Assembly (NCBI GenBank): GCA_017303905.1
Contig: JAFLBH010000004.1
Coordinates: forward strand, 124,001-188,000
DNA: 64,000 nucleotides
Direction of reading: 5' to 3'
Origin: Bacteroidota bacterium
Lineage (GTDB): Bacteria > Bacteroidota > Bacteroidia > B-17B0 > Aurantibacillaceae
Position 1 is the first letter of the stretch. Every line of letters starts with the position of its first letter. Shown in pieces: positions 1-7,771 of the stretch. Under the pieces are notes generated by a model. That model had not been told where the DNA came from. It saw nothing but the letters and a program-made list of their open reading frames with translations, and did not search any database. The translations under genes and the position numbers were made by a program.

Positions 1-503
1 AATTTCCGGTCCCAATCAATATCCTGCAATTTTAAACCGGCAGCTTCCTGTGCCCGCAATCCGGCTGAATAAATTAACATCAACATTAATTTTTGTCGGC
101 CTTCCTTACAGGATAAAAATAACCGCTGTATCTCTGCCTTACTTAATATCAATGGTAAACTTTTATCTTGTTTAATACTGGGAAGTCGTAAATATTCATA
201 CTTACTGTTTAACATTTTTAAATAATACCTTAAACCATAAATCATGTGCTTATACCCACTGCGCGATTCGAGTTTGTTTTGTTTATTTAAAATTGTTAAT
301 ACGGCATTTATCTCTTCTTCCGTTGCACACTCCGGTAATTTTTTTAACTCTAAACTTAATCGGGCTATATTCCGAATGTAACTTTGAAATGTTTTCATAC
401 TCATACCATTTAAAATCATTTTCTGCTGCATTCTAATAAAACGGTCACTGAATTCGGGAAAATAAACTATGGCCGCCTTTACTTGTGTATGTTGATTTAT
501 CAT
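1..503 (-). CDS. Tyrosine recombinase/integrase, N-terminal part (cut by window edge)
   Basis: I translated the minus strand from ATG at 503 and it stays open for 167 codons to the window edge, so the 3' half is missing. Residues about 15-105 look like a SAM-like core-binding domain. The catalytic domain begins near residue 116, and the motif SAGLRAQEAAGLKLQDID carries the first catalytic arginine (R150), as in XerC/D-type recombinases. The remaining catalytic residues (H-x-x-R, H, Y) would lie to the left of base 1. The start is only 21 bases from the divergent DUF1801 gene. Such stand-alone integrases in Bacteroidota often travel with IS91-type transposases, but nothing here proves that. 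The recombinase family is clear; the target is unknown. Confidence 0.85.
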   Translation of the reverse strand, partial: MINQHTQVKAAIVYFPEFSDRFIRMQQKMILNGMSMKTFQSYIRNIARLSLELKKLPECATEEEINAVLTILNKQNKLESRSGYKHMIYGLRYYLKMLNSKYEYLRLPSIKQDKSLPLILSKAEIQRLFLSCKEGRQKLMLMLIYSAGLRAQEAAGLKLQDIDWDRK

Positions 504-524
504 TGTTATTTGTATCTTTATTTT

Positions 525-920
525 ATGAATAAAGATGTAAAAGCCTATCACAGCAAACAAACCAAATCCGATAAGGAGATTTGCAATGCCTTGTACGAAA
601 TCATTCAGGAGCATCTTCCGGAAGCAGAAAATAAAGTTTGGCACGCGCATCCGGTTTGGTTTTTGGATGGTAATCCCATTGTTGGTTACAGCAAATTAAA
701 AGCCGGCATACAATTGATGTTTTGGAGTGGTGTTAGTTTTGAAGAAGAAGAATTAATCCCGGGAAAAAGCGGCAAATTTAAAGATGCTTCTATTATCTAC
801 ACTTCAGCCGATGAGATTAACAGCAAAAATTTAAAACGCTGGCTTAAAAAATCGAAAGAGATTCAGTGGGATTACAAAAACATAGTCAAAAGAAAAGGCG
901 TCCTGGAACGCCTTAAATAA
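525..920 (+). CDS. DUF1801 domain protein
   Basis: This 131-residue cytoplasmic protein has the DUF1801 (YdhG/YobT-like) pattern: an N-terminal helix pair that includes LYEIIQEHLPEAENKVWHAHP, then WFLDGNPIVGYSKLKAGIQLMFW, and a C-terminal helix with LKRWLKKSKEIQW. An in-frame ATG exists further upstream at 483, but it would add 14 unrelated residues and overlap the divergent recombinase, so the ATG at 525 (MNKDVKAYHSKQ) is preferred. The biochemical role of the family is not established. The gene converges on ribBA, whose terminator lies inside the last codons here. Confidence 0.85.
   Translation: MNKDVKAYHSKQTKSDKEICNALYEIIQEHLPEAENKVWHAHPVWFLDGNPIVGYSKLKAGIQLMFWSGVSFEEEELIPGKSGKFKDASIIYTSADEINSKNLKRWLKKSKEIQWDYKNIVKRKGVLERLK
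886..914 (-). terminator. Rho-independent terminator of ribBA, inside DUF1801 3' end
   Basis: AAGGCGT (895-901) and ACGCCTT (908-914) form a perfect 7-bp stem with a 6-base loop. Read on the minus strand the stem is followed by TTTTCTTTTG, the U-rich tract expected of a terminator for ribBA, which stops at 935. The same bases encode the last residues of the DUF1801 protein. Confidence 0.7.
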
Positions 921-934
921 ATCTTAGTTCTAAA

Positions 935-2140
935 TTAAAAATGGTGCCCCATTTTTTCTTTCTTCGTTTGAAGGTATTTTGCATTATGCGGATTAGGTGG
1001 GATGACGATGGATACATTTTCCACAATTTCTAATCCATAACCAATCAAACCTGCTCTCTTCTTCGGATTGTTTGTCATTAATTTTATTTTATGCACACCT
1101 AAATCGCGTAATATCTGCGCGCCTATTCCATAATCACGTTCATCCATTTTAAATCCTAACTCCAAATTAGCTTCCACGGTGTCGCGTCCGTTTTCCTGAA
1201 GTTTGTACGCTTTTAATTTATTCAATAAACCAATACCCCTTCCTTCCTGATTCATATACACAATAACGCCTTTACCTTCTTTCTCAATCATGCGCATGGC
1301 TTCGTGTAATTGCGGACCGCAATCGCAACGGCAACTTCCAAAAATATCGCCGGTAACGCAAGAAGAGTGTACGCGCACCAATACCGGTTCATTTTCCTTC
1401 CACTCCCCTTTTACTAATGCCAGGTGTTCCTGACCGTTAGTATTTACTTTATAATCTACCAATTTAAAAGTTCCCCACTCGGTCGGCATCTCTACTTCTA
1501 CTTGTCGCTCTACAATACTTTCTTTTGCCAAACGGTATGAAATCAAATCTTTGATGGTAATGATTTTCAAATCGAACTTAGCTGCAATTTTTACCAAGTC
1601 AGGTAAACGCGCCATGGTTCCGTCTTCATTCATAATTTCAACCAAGGCACCACAAGGTTCAAAACCGGCAAGCATGGCCAAATCAACGGTAGCTTCGGTA
1701 TGACCGGTACGACGTAACACACCGCCATTTTTTGCAATCAAGGGAAATATATGTCCTGGTCGGCCAAAATCTGTTGGCTTAATAGTTGGATCAATTAAAG
1801 CTTGAACGGTTTTAGCGCGATCTTGCGCCGAAATACCAGTGGTGCAACCATGTCCGAGTAAATCAATGGAAACTGTAAATGCCGTTTCATGAGAAGCTGT
1901 GTTTTTACTTACCATCAACTGTAAATCCAGCTCGGCTGCACGTTGTTCGGTAACCGCGGTACAAATTAATCCACGTCCGTGCGTGGCCATGAAATTTATT
2001 ACTTCAGGCGTTACATTTTTGGCAGCGGTAATAAAATCGCCTTCGTTCTCACGGTCTTCATCATCCACCACAATAATTACCTTACCGTTTTTAAGATCAG
2101 ACAAGGCCTCTTCAATAGTATTCAGCTTAAACTCACTCAT
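935..2140 (-). CDS. ribBA: Bifunctional DHBP synthase / GTP cyclohydrolase II
   Basis: The 401-residue fusion performs both entry reactions of riboflavin synthesis: ribulose 5-phosphate to 3,4-dihydroxy-2-butanone 4-phosphate, and GTP to diaminopyrimidine. The N-terminal RibB domain (about 1-205) has the acidic motif [10 protein letters not shown] (26-35) and [10 protein letters not shown] (146-155). The RibA domain (about 206-401) has the zinc cysteines C261, C272 and C274 within [20 protein letters not shown], and GRGIGL at 300-305. Length and motifs are those of an intact enzyme. A minus-strand -7 box TAACTTTG ends five bases before the ATG, suggesting a leaderless or nearly leaderless transcript. 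No FMN riboswitch is visible in the 66-base upstream gap. Confidence 0.97.
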   Translation of the reverse strand: MSEFKLNTIEEALSDLKNGKVIIVVDDEDRENEGDFITAAKNVTPEVINFMATHGRGLICTAVTEQRAAELDLQLMVSKNTASHETAFTVSIDLLGHGCTTGISAQDRAKTVQALIDPTIKPTDFGRPGHIFPLIAKNGGVLRRTGHTEATVDLAMLAGFEPCGALVEIMNEDGTMARLPDLVKIAAKFDLKIITIKDLISYRLAKESIVERQVEVEMPTEWGTFKLVDYKVNTNGQEHLALVKGEWKENEPVLVRVHSSCVTGDIFGSCRCDCGPQLHEAMRMIEKEGKGVIVYMNQEGRGIGLLNKLKAYKLQENGRDTVEANLELGFKMDERDYGIGAQILRDLGVHKIKLMTNNPKKRAGLIGYGLEIVENVSIVIPPNPHNAKYLQTKKEKMGHHF

Positions 2141-2144
2141 GGCG

Positions 2145-2152
2145 CAAAGTTA
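2145..2152 (-). promoter_or_regulatory. -7 box of ribBA promoter
   Basis: TAACTTTG on the minus strand matches the Bacteroidota -7 consensus TAnnTTTG. It ends five bases upstream of the ribBA ATG, so transcription would start at or next to the start codon. No clear -33 TTTG at standard spacing is seen. Confidence 0.45.
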
Positions 2153-2193
2153 CGCATTTTACGGCTTTACAAGTGTTATTTCGGCGTTTTATC

Positions 2194-2201
2194 TACTTTT
2201 G
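2194..2201 (+). promoter_or_regulatory. -7 box of Nudix gene promoter
   Basis: TACTTTTG matches TAnnTTTG and lies five bases before the GTG at 2207. It supports that GTG as the start of the Nudix gene and again implies a leaderless message. No good -33 element is visible. Confidence 0.45.
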
Positions 2202-2206
2202 TAGAC

Positions 2207-2830
2207 GTGTTAAACCATCCATTTATAATTAGCTTAAAAGAACAATTACAAGGCACTTTGCCCGGCGAAGCAGCGCAGTTTGAAATGGCGCATATCAGCC
2301 GCGAAAAAATTAAGTACGAGGATTTAAAAAAAGGTAATTATAGAAGCAGCGCAGTTTTAGTGTTATTGGCTCAAAGAGAAGGAGAATTTTTTATTCCGCT
2401 CACGGAACGACATACATATAATGGCGCACATAGCGGACAAGTCAGTTTTCCGGGAGGAAAAAAAGAAGACCAGGATGAAAGTTTAATGCATACGGCCTTG
2501 CGGGAATGTGGTGAAGAGATTGGAATTCATTCGCACATTGAGGTGATTGGCGAACTTACACCGCTTTATATTCCGGTGAGTGGCTTTTTGGTAAATCCGT
2601 ATGTGGGCGTATACACAGGAAACGATTTGCGGTATGCGCTGAATGAAAACGAAGTAAAATCTTTGCTGGAGCTTAATTTAAGTGATTTAAAAAATCCGGA
2701 ACTAATTAAACAAACTGTTGTTGAACCGGCGCCGGGTTATAAATTAAAAACCCCGTACTTTGATGTACGGGGCAAAATTGTTTGGGGAGCAACAGCAATG
2801 ATTTTAAACGAATTTAAAAAACTGCTGTAA
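2207..2830 (+). CDS. Nudix hydrolase, CoA pyrophosphatase (NudL) type
   Basis: The protein carries the two linked signatures of the CoA-diphosphatase branch of Nudix enzymes: GAHSGQVSFPGGKKEDQDES followed by ALRECGEEIGI, which supplies the metal-binding REx2EExG core. It probably cleaves CoA or related dinucleotides to 4'-phosphopantetheine and 3',5'-ADP in the cytoplasm; substrate is inferred from family. The open frame extends far upstream through the antisense of ribBA, so the start must be chosen: GTG 2207 (VLNHPFIISLKEQL) follows a -7 box directly and gives 207 residues, the usual length. The stop abuts the stop of the convergent neighbour, and its 3' end contains that neighbour's terminator. 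Confidence 0.9.
   Translation: MLNHPFIISLKEQLQGTLPGEAAQFEMAHISREKIKYEDLKKGNYRSSAVLVLLAQREGEFFIPLTERHTYNGAHSGQVSFPGGKKEDQDESLMHTALRECGEEIGIHSHIEVIGELTPLYIPVSGFLVNPYVGVYTGNDLRYALNENEVKSLLELNLSDLKNPELIKQTVVEPAPGYKLKTPYFDVRGKIVWGATAMILNEFKKLL
2741..2772 (-). terminator. Rho-independent terminator of the 2831-3625 gene, inside Nudix CDS
   Basis: CCCCGTAC (2751-2758) and GTACGGGG (2765-2772) form a perfect 8-bp stem with a 6-base loop. On the minus strand the stem is followed by TTTTTAATTT. It lies about 60 bases past the stop of the minus-strand gene and encodes TPYFDVRG of the Nudix protein on the plus strand. Confidence 0.75.
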
Positions 2831-3625
2831 TTATTTTGATTTCTTTTTCTCGATTTCAGCTACCTGATTATCGTAACACAAGTAATATTTTCCTTTAGAA
2901 AGATTTTCGATTCCTAAATCTTTTCCAAAACCTCTTTTTACGATTATACCGAAATTATCATACACTTCATAAGCAGTTTCGGCTGTAAATTGAATGGAAG
3001 TATTTTCTTTATTGATAGCGAAGCTTGGTTTTTCAGAAGCTGAGTTGTAAACAACATGATTAGAATATTTTGGTTCTGAGTTAAAACCAACTTGTTTCAC
3101 ACGGTATTTGTTAGCGCCGCTATGAGCAGTTACTTTAAAAGAATATTCGTGAGATTCAGGAGTACCTACACCATTTACTTCTCCGATTGGAACCCATTTG
3201 TTCCATTTGAATTGCTCAATAATGTATGGTAATGCACCGCTTTCGTTTTTGGTAGACCATTTTAAAATTCCTGCTGAAGAAATTCCCATAGTTAATACTT
3301 CAAAACTTGGACGTGGACGTAAATCATCCATGTTTAAAACACGTGGCGTGCAATCATTCTTATGCGTAATCTCGATGGTTACATCTTGACCGTATTTTAA
3401 TTTCATAGAAGCTAAATCAATCTCAAATGCACTTGAGTTAACTTCGTCAGTAGTAATATTACCGTTTACTTTTACTTCAAGAGCACAGAAACCTACGCCT
3501 GCTCCACCATAAAAATTTTGTACAAACACATTTTTGTTTTGATACTTGCCTTCTACAACAAGCTTAGCCGCAAAACCTATTTGCGCTGCCATTAAAAATG
3601 TAATTGATGCAATTAATTTCTTCAT
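2831..3625 (-). CDS. Secreted protein of unknown function
   Basis: This gene encodes 264 residues beginning MKKLIASITFLMAAQIGFA, a clear signal peptide. The mature part is beta-rich: an N-terminal domain (about 25-110), an Fn3-like segment (LKWSTKNESGALPYIIEQF... NKYRVKQVG), and a C-terminal region YEVYDNFGIIVKRGFGK... LSKGKYYLCYDNQ. The last region resembles the fold of T9SS type A sorting domains, but the canonical final strand is weak. I do not recognise the family as a whole. The ATG at 3625 is chosen over an upstream one at 3715 because the signal peptide starts there and a strong promoter is centred near 3715. Confidence 0.75.
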   Translation of the reverse strand: MKKLIASITFLMAAQIGFAAKLVVEGKYQNKNVFVQNFYGGAGVGFCALEVKVNGNITTDEVNSSAFEIDLASMKLKYGQDVTIEITHKNDCTPRVLNMDDLRPRPSFEVLTMGISSAGILKWSTKNESGALPYIIEQFKWNKWVPIGEVNGVGTPESHEYSFKVTAHSGANKYRVKQVGFNSEPKYSNHVVYNSASEKPSFAINKENTSIQFTAETAYEVYDNFGIIVKRGFGKDLGIENLSKGKYYLCYDNQVAEIEKKKSK

Positions 3626-3701
3626 TTCTTTTGTTTCAATTTGAATTAAAATTGAGCTACAGTTTTTTTGAATTAATCTGTTAAAATCCTTAATTCGACT
3701 A

Positions 3702-3733
3702 CAAATATATAGCAAAAAAAAGCCGATTACAAA
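3702..3733 (-). promoter_or_regulatory. Promoter of the secreted-protein gene
   Basis: On the minus strand TTTG (3730-3733), a 20-base spacer and TATATTTG (3702-3709) fit the Bacteroidota consensus exactly. Transcription would start near 3696, giving a leader of about 70 bases before the ATG at 3625. The -33 element overlaps the stop codon of the upstream 63-residue gene. Confidence 0.6.
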
Positions 3734-3918
3734 AATTTACGGGCCTTAACGATCAAATAAAGTAACAATAATATTAACAATACACCTAAAAGGATTTTAG
3801 ATGAGTTAGGGTAATGGGTGGTATTGACCTTTTTATCCTTGCGGAATGACATAAACATGACAATCACAAAAACAACCAAAAAGCTCAAAGCAAAGATAAT
3901 TCGTCCTGTTGTAAACAT
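3727..3918 (-). CDS. Small two-helix membrane protein
   Basis: The 63-residue product has two hydrophobic helices (about residues 6-24 and 42-58) separated by a basic loop with FRKDKKVN, so both ends probably face the same side of the inner membrane. I do not recognise a named family. A minus-strand -7 box TACTTTTG at 3937-3944 sits about 20 bases upstream of the ATG. It is divergent from the WG-repeat gene, with only 41 bases between start codons. Confidence 0.65.
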   Translation of the reverse strand: MFTTGRIIFALSFLVVFVIVMFMSFRKDKKVNTTHYPNSSKILLGVLLILLLLYLIVKARKFL

Positions 3919-3959
3919 TTTAATAAGTTAACCCTGCAAAAGTATAATTTTAGGTCCTG

Positions 3960-6056
3960 ATGAGGCTAATTAAACCGCTTTTTTTCTACTTAATATTAAC
4001 AGCTTTTTCCCTCCGTGGAGCTAAGATAAATCAGGCTTATGAGGCGCTCTCGATTTACGATTATTTTAAGGCTAAAAAGTTGTTTTATGAGGTACTGAAA
4101 AAGCAGCCCAATGCACCGGCAGCCTACGGACTTTCCACCCTGTTTTACCGGTCGGATAACCCTTTTAGCAATGCCGACAGCGCCGCTAAATACATCACCC
4201 GTGCCGGAAATTTCTTTAAAAAGTCACCGCTTAAGGAATCCTATAATGGTTTTATTATCGATAGCGTTCATATCTCCATTTTGGCCGACAGTATCGCTCA
4301 AAAACTGCTTAAAAAGGCTTTATTAGCTAATAACACCTCCGATCTGGAGGTTTTTTTGGTTAAAAATCCCTTTGCCCCGCAAAACTTAAAACAACAGGCA
4401 CTTCTAAAACGTGATCAACTCATTTTTTCACAAAATCAGTATTACAACAACAGCGATAGTACCTACTCCGTTCTTCTTCGTTTTCCGCAAAGTCACCTTT
4501 ACCGGGAACTTCAAACTTTATACGACAAACAATTGTTTGAAGAATACACGGTACTTAAATCGGCGCAGGTGTACATTGATTTTATTCGTCAGTACCCAAT
4601 CAATAAATTCATTGGCAAAGCTCAGGATGATTTGTTTCAGCTCTATCGTAAAAACAATGATGTGCAAGGTCTCGAGTTTTATGTACATAATTATCCCAAA
4701 AGTCGTTTTTACAATGAAGCCTGGAAAATGCTTTATGCCTTAACAGTTAAATCTTATAATAACGATGAACTCACCGGTTTCATGAATGCTTATCCGGAGT
4801 TTCCGTTTAAAGAATCTATTAATAAAGAAATTGAACTCAATAATAAAATCCTGATTCCGCTTAACGACAGCGATTATGTTGGTTTCATCGATACATCGGG
4901 TGCATTTGTGATTCCTGCAACCTACGATGCGGCAACGCCTTTTAAAGAAGGTGTGGCAGTGGTGACACGTAATGACAGTGCCTGGTTTGTAAACAAAGAA
5001 AACAAAAATGTTTTTAACTCTTTTTATACCGAAGCGTTTCCTTTTATCAGCGGTATTGCTCCCGTAAATAAAAACGGACAATGGTTTTTAATTAATCGTC
5101 AAGGCCAAGAAACAGCAGGACCGTTTGATGATTTATCGGAACAAAGTGAGATGGTTTACACCGTAAAAGTAAATAACAAATATGGCGCGCTGGATATTTA
5201 CGGGAATTACATTCTGCAACCGCGTTTTGATAAATTGGGCGATTTCAAAAACGGAAAAGCTTATTACATGGACAATGGACTATACGGTTTCATTACCAAA
5301 AGCGGAAAAACATTCAGTGCCCGTTACCAATGGATTTCTGATTTTGACGATAACAATATTGCCATTGTAAAAATGAACGGACTGTATGGTTTAATTAATG
5401 ATAGCGATAGTTTATTTTTAAATGCCCGGTACGAGCTCATCTTGAAAGCAGAACATTCCAATTTTATATTAGTACGAAATAATAAATACGGCTTCTACAG
5501 CAGTAAAAATTGTTTTATTACGGATGTAGATAATGAGTTTAAAAAAGAATTACCGGTTTCTTATTATACTAATGGACTTGCTTTTAAATTGATTAAAAAC
5601 AAAAAGCAAGCCATTATGGATGCTAACGGAAAAGTGAGCGTTGAGTTTGGTACGTTTGACGAAGTTTATTTCGCGCAGAACAATCTTATTCGCATAAAAA
5701 AGAAAAACAAATACGGATTTACCGATAGAAAATTAAATATTGTCATTCCGTGCAAATACCTGGAGGCAACTGATTTTAAAGACAGCATCAGCATCGTAAA
5801 AACCAAATCCGAAACTGTTTTGATTAGTACTGCCGGCACTGAAGTTTTTAAAACTAAAGGTTCCTTAACGCGGATTTTTGCGCATTATTTCTGGGTTGAA
5901 GAAGAGGAACAAAACTTATTGATTGATAATAAAGGAAAAGTACTTATTGAGAACGCATCCGGTTACTCCATGGTTAATCTACAACAAAACGATAACGCTG
6001 CCACTTACCTTATGATTGAGTTAGAAAATAAATCAAAGAAAATCATCAAACTCTGA
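3960..6056 (+). CDS. Exported TPR plus WG-repeat protein
   Basis: The 698-residue protein starts with a signal peptide (MRLIKPLFFYLILTAFSLRG). Residues about 22-290 are helical and TPR-like (YEALSIYDYFKAKKLFYEVL, VYIDFIRQYPINKFIGKAQD). From about residue 300 there are successive WG-type beta repeats: YVGFIDTSGAFVIPATYD, YGALDIYGNYILQPRFDK, YGFITKSGKTFSARYQW, YGLINDSDSLFLNARYE, KYGFYSSKNC and KYGFTDRKLNIVIPCKYL. WG repeats usually form a propeller or solenoid used for protein binding; a periplasmic or surface scaffold role is inference. No enzymatic motif is seen. The start was chosen because the signal peptide begins there. Confidence 0.85.
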   Translation: MRLIKPLFFYLILTAFSLRGAKINQAYEALSIYDYFKAKKLFYEVLKKQPNAPAAYGLSTLFYRSDNPFSNADSAAKYITRAGNFFKKSPLKESYNGFIIDSVHISILADSIAQKLLKKALLANNTSDLEVFLVKNPFAPQNLKQQALLKRDQLIFSQNQYYNNSDSTYSVLLRFPQSHLYRELQTLYDKQLFEEYTVLKSAQVYIDFIRQYPINKFIGKAQDDLFQLYRKNNDVQGLEFYVHNYPKSRFYNEAWKMLYALTVKSYNNDELTGFMNAYPEFPFKESINKEIELNNKILIPLNDSDYVGFIDTSGAFVIPATYDAATPFKEGVAVVTRNDSAWFVNKENKNVFNSFYTEAFPFISGIAPVNKNGQWFLINRQGQETAGPFDDLSEQSEMVYTVKVNNKYGALDIYGNYILQPRFDKLGDFKNGKAYYMDNGLYGFITKSGKTFSARYQWISDFDDNNIAIVKMNGLYGLINDSDSLFLNARYELILKAEHSNFILVRNNKYGFYSSKNCFITDVDNEFKKELPVSYYTNGLAFKLIKNKKQAIMDANGKVSVEFGTFDEVYFAQNNLIRIKKKNKYGFTDRKLNIVIPCKYLEATDFKDSISIVKTKSETVLISTAGTEVFKTKGSLTRIFAHYFWVEEEEQNLLIDNKGKVLIENASGYSMVNLQQNDNAATYLMIELENKSKKIIKL

Positions 6057-6110
6057 AGCGCCTTTCAATTTTCTTCCTAAATTCGAAGTCAAATTTAAAA
6101 CCCTTCGTAT

Positions 6111-7184
6111 ATGTCAAAAGTTCACAATTTCAGCGCAGGTCCGGGTATATTACCACAGGAAGTATTAAAACAAGCTTCTGAAGCCTGCATTAATTTTGAT
6201 AACCTTAACCTTTCTTTATTAGAAATTTCTCACCGCAGTAAGAACTACGAAAAGGTGATGGATGAAGCCTGTTCGATTGTGAAAGAATTATTTGAAGTGG
6301 GTGACGAATACGAAGTACTTTATTTAGGTGGCGGTGCAAGCTTACAGTTTGCAATGGTTCCTTATAATTTATTAAGAGAAAACGGTACTGCTGCTTATGT
6401 AAATACCGGCGTTTGGGCGAGTAAAGCCATTAAAGAAGCTAAACTAATTGGAAACACCAAAGTGATTGCTTCGTCTGAAGACAAAAACTTTAATTACATC
6501 CCAAAAGGCTATGAAATTCCTGGCGATGCCGATTATTTGCACATCACCAGCAACAACACCATTTACGGAACACAAATGAAGAGTTTTCCTAAATGTAATA
6601 TTCCATTGGTGTGCGACATGAGCTCTGATATTTTCAGTCGTAAAGTAAACGCAAAAGACTTCACTTTAATTTATGCCGGTGCACAAAAAAACATGGGTCC
6701 TGCAGGTAGCACGATGGTCATGGTTAAAAAAGATGCTTTAGGAAAAACCGGACGTAAAATGTTAAGCATGCTGGATTATCAGGTACACATTAAAGGCGGA
6801 AGCATGTACAACACACCTCCTGTATTCCCTATTTATGTGACGCTTTTAACCTTACAATGGTTAAAGAAAAACGGGGGTATCAGCTGGATCGAAAAAATCA
6901 ATCAGCAAAAAGCTGATTTATTATATAACGAAATTGATCGTAATCCATTATTCATTGGTACTACCGCGGTGGAAGACCGTAGTAATATGAATGCGTGTTT
7001 CTTATTAAAAGACGCTTCTTTAGAACCGGAGTTTGATAAATTATGGAAAGAAGCAAACATCAGTGGTATTCGTGGTCACCGTGATGTGGGTGGATACAGA
7101 GCTTCTTTATACAATGCACTTCCATTAGAAAGTGTGCAAATATTAGTAGATGTTATGAAACAATTTGAAAGCAAAAAAGGCTAA
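6111..7184 (+). CDS. serC: Phosphoserine aminotransferase
   Basis: This 357-residue PLP enzyme converts 3-phosphohydroxypyruvate to O-phosphoserine with glutamate as donor. The N-terminal HNFSAGPGILPQEVL, the phosphate and PLP region YLGGGASLQFAMVP and the Schiff-base lysine K193 in IYAGAQKNMGPAGSTMV are all intact. The C-terminal GIRGHRDVGGYRASLYNALP matches the SerC family. It forms a serine cluster with serA and the DUF1015 gene downstream. A strong terminator at 7251-7279 suggests serC can be transcribed separately from serA. Confidence 0.97.
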   Translation: MSKVHNFSAGPGILPQEVLKQASEACINFDNLNLSLLEISHRSKNYEKVMDEACSIVKELFEVGDEYEVLYLGGGASLQFAMVPYNLLRENGTAAYVNTGVWASKAIKEAKLIGNTKVIASSEDKNFNYIPKGYEIPGDADYLHITSNNTIYGTQMKSFPKCNIPLVCDMSSDIFSRKVNAKDFTLIYAGAQKNMGPAGSTMVMVKKDALGKTGRKMLSMLDYQVHIKGGSMYNTPPVFPIYVTLLTLQWLKKNGGISWIEKINQQKADLLYNEIDRNPLFIGTTAVEDRSNMNACFLLKDASLEPEFDKLWKEANISGIRGHRDVGGYRASLYNALPLESVQILVDVMKQFESKKG

Positions 7185-7250
7185 TCCTTCATTCACTCAG
7201 GCAAACAATTAACTCACTCATTCTTGTTTTTAAGAATGTAAATTTTAGAA

Positions 7251-7279
7251 AAACCGTCGCTAAACCCGGCGGTTTTTTT
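7251..7279 (+). terminator. Rho-independent terminator after serC
   Basis: AAACCGTCG (7251-7259) pairs with CGGCGGTTT (7267-7275) through nine positions with one G-U pair and a 7-base loop, followed by more T residues (T-run 7273-7279). A smaller hairpin CATTCTT/AAGAATG lies just before it. Confidence 0.8.
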
Positions 7280-7421
7280 ATTGGATAAAACCGTCCACTT
7301 ATTCGCTAAAACATACCACTTACTAAAAGGTCTGCTTTTATCCCAACCTCAATTCAAAGGCCTTCGTAATAATCAGTAAATACAATTCACACATTGTTTA
7401 ACCTTTTAAAACACCAATTTT

Positions 7422-7667
7422 ATGAAAACCTTAATTCAAATAATCATCGTAGGAATGTTTGGTGTAGAACTTTGCTCGCCATTTTTTATTAGTTACATGG
7501 ACAATAAAGCCAAACGCATAAAAGCGAGCACGGAATACTTTAATGCTCGAAATAAGAAAGAGCAAATGGCACAAAACAAATTAGCCAACGTATCAAAAAA
7601 CTGGAAAAACATCGATTATTCAGGCGAAGCTTACGCCGATTCCAAATCGTTACAAATAAAAGAATAA
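7422..7667 (+). CDS. Small membrane-anchored protein of unknown function
   Basis: This predicted 81-residue protein has one hydrophobic N-terminal segment (MKTLIQIIIVGMFGVELCSPFFISY) followed by a polar, lysine-rich tail with KKEQMAQNKLANVSKNWKN. It is probably anchored in the inner membrane, or exported if the segment is cleaved. It is isolated between two terminators, and two hairpins follow it. I recognise no family. Coding likelihood rests on the complete frame, the typical N-terminus and the terminator placement. Confidence 0.55.
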   Translation: MKTLIQIIIVGMFGVELCSPFFISYMDNKAKRIKASTEYFNARNKKEQMAQNKLANVSKNWKNIDYSGEAYADSKSLQIKE

Positions 7668-7707
7668 AAAGCAGCTAAACAGCAAGGGGTTTTAATGGCT
7701 GTTTTTT

Positions 7708-7740
7708 GAAAAACCATCAAGCGATTGATGGTTTTTCTTT
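7708..7740 (+). terminator. Strong hairpin terminator upstream of serA
   Basis: GAAAAACCATCAA (7708-7720) and TTGATGGTTTTTC (7725-7737) form a perfect 13-bp stem with the tetraloop GCGA, followed by TTT. A weaker hairpin (AAACAGC/GCTGTTT) lies just upstream. Its A/T-flanked stem makes it active in both directions in principle. Confidence 0.75.
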
Positions 7741-7748
7741 TATATTTG
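7741..7748 (+). promoter_or_regulatory. -7 box of serA promoter
   Basis: TATATTTG, an exact TAnnTTTG match, lies directly after the terminator hairpin and 23 bases before the serA ATG. The -33 position would fall within the hairpin and shows no good match, so the promoter call rests on the -7 box alone. Confidence 0.4.
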
Positions 7749-7771
7749 TTCCTACTAAAATAACCCCTTAT

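Noticed and set aside
1979-2206. Long N-terminal extension of the Nudix frame
   Set aside because: It is antisense to ribBA and gives no homologous residues; the family length is reached from GTG 2207.
2141-2206. FMN riboswitch upstream of ribBA
   Set aside because: The gap is 66 bases and the start codon follows the -7 box by five bases, leaving no room for an aptamer.
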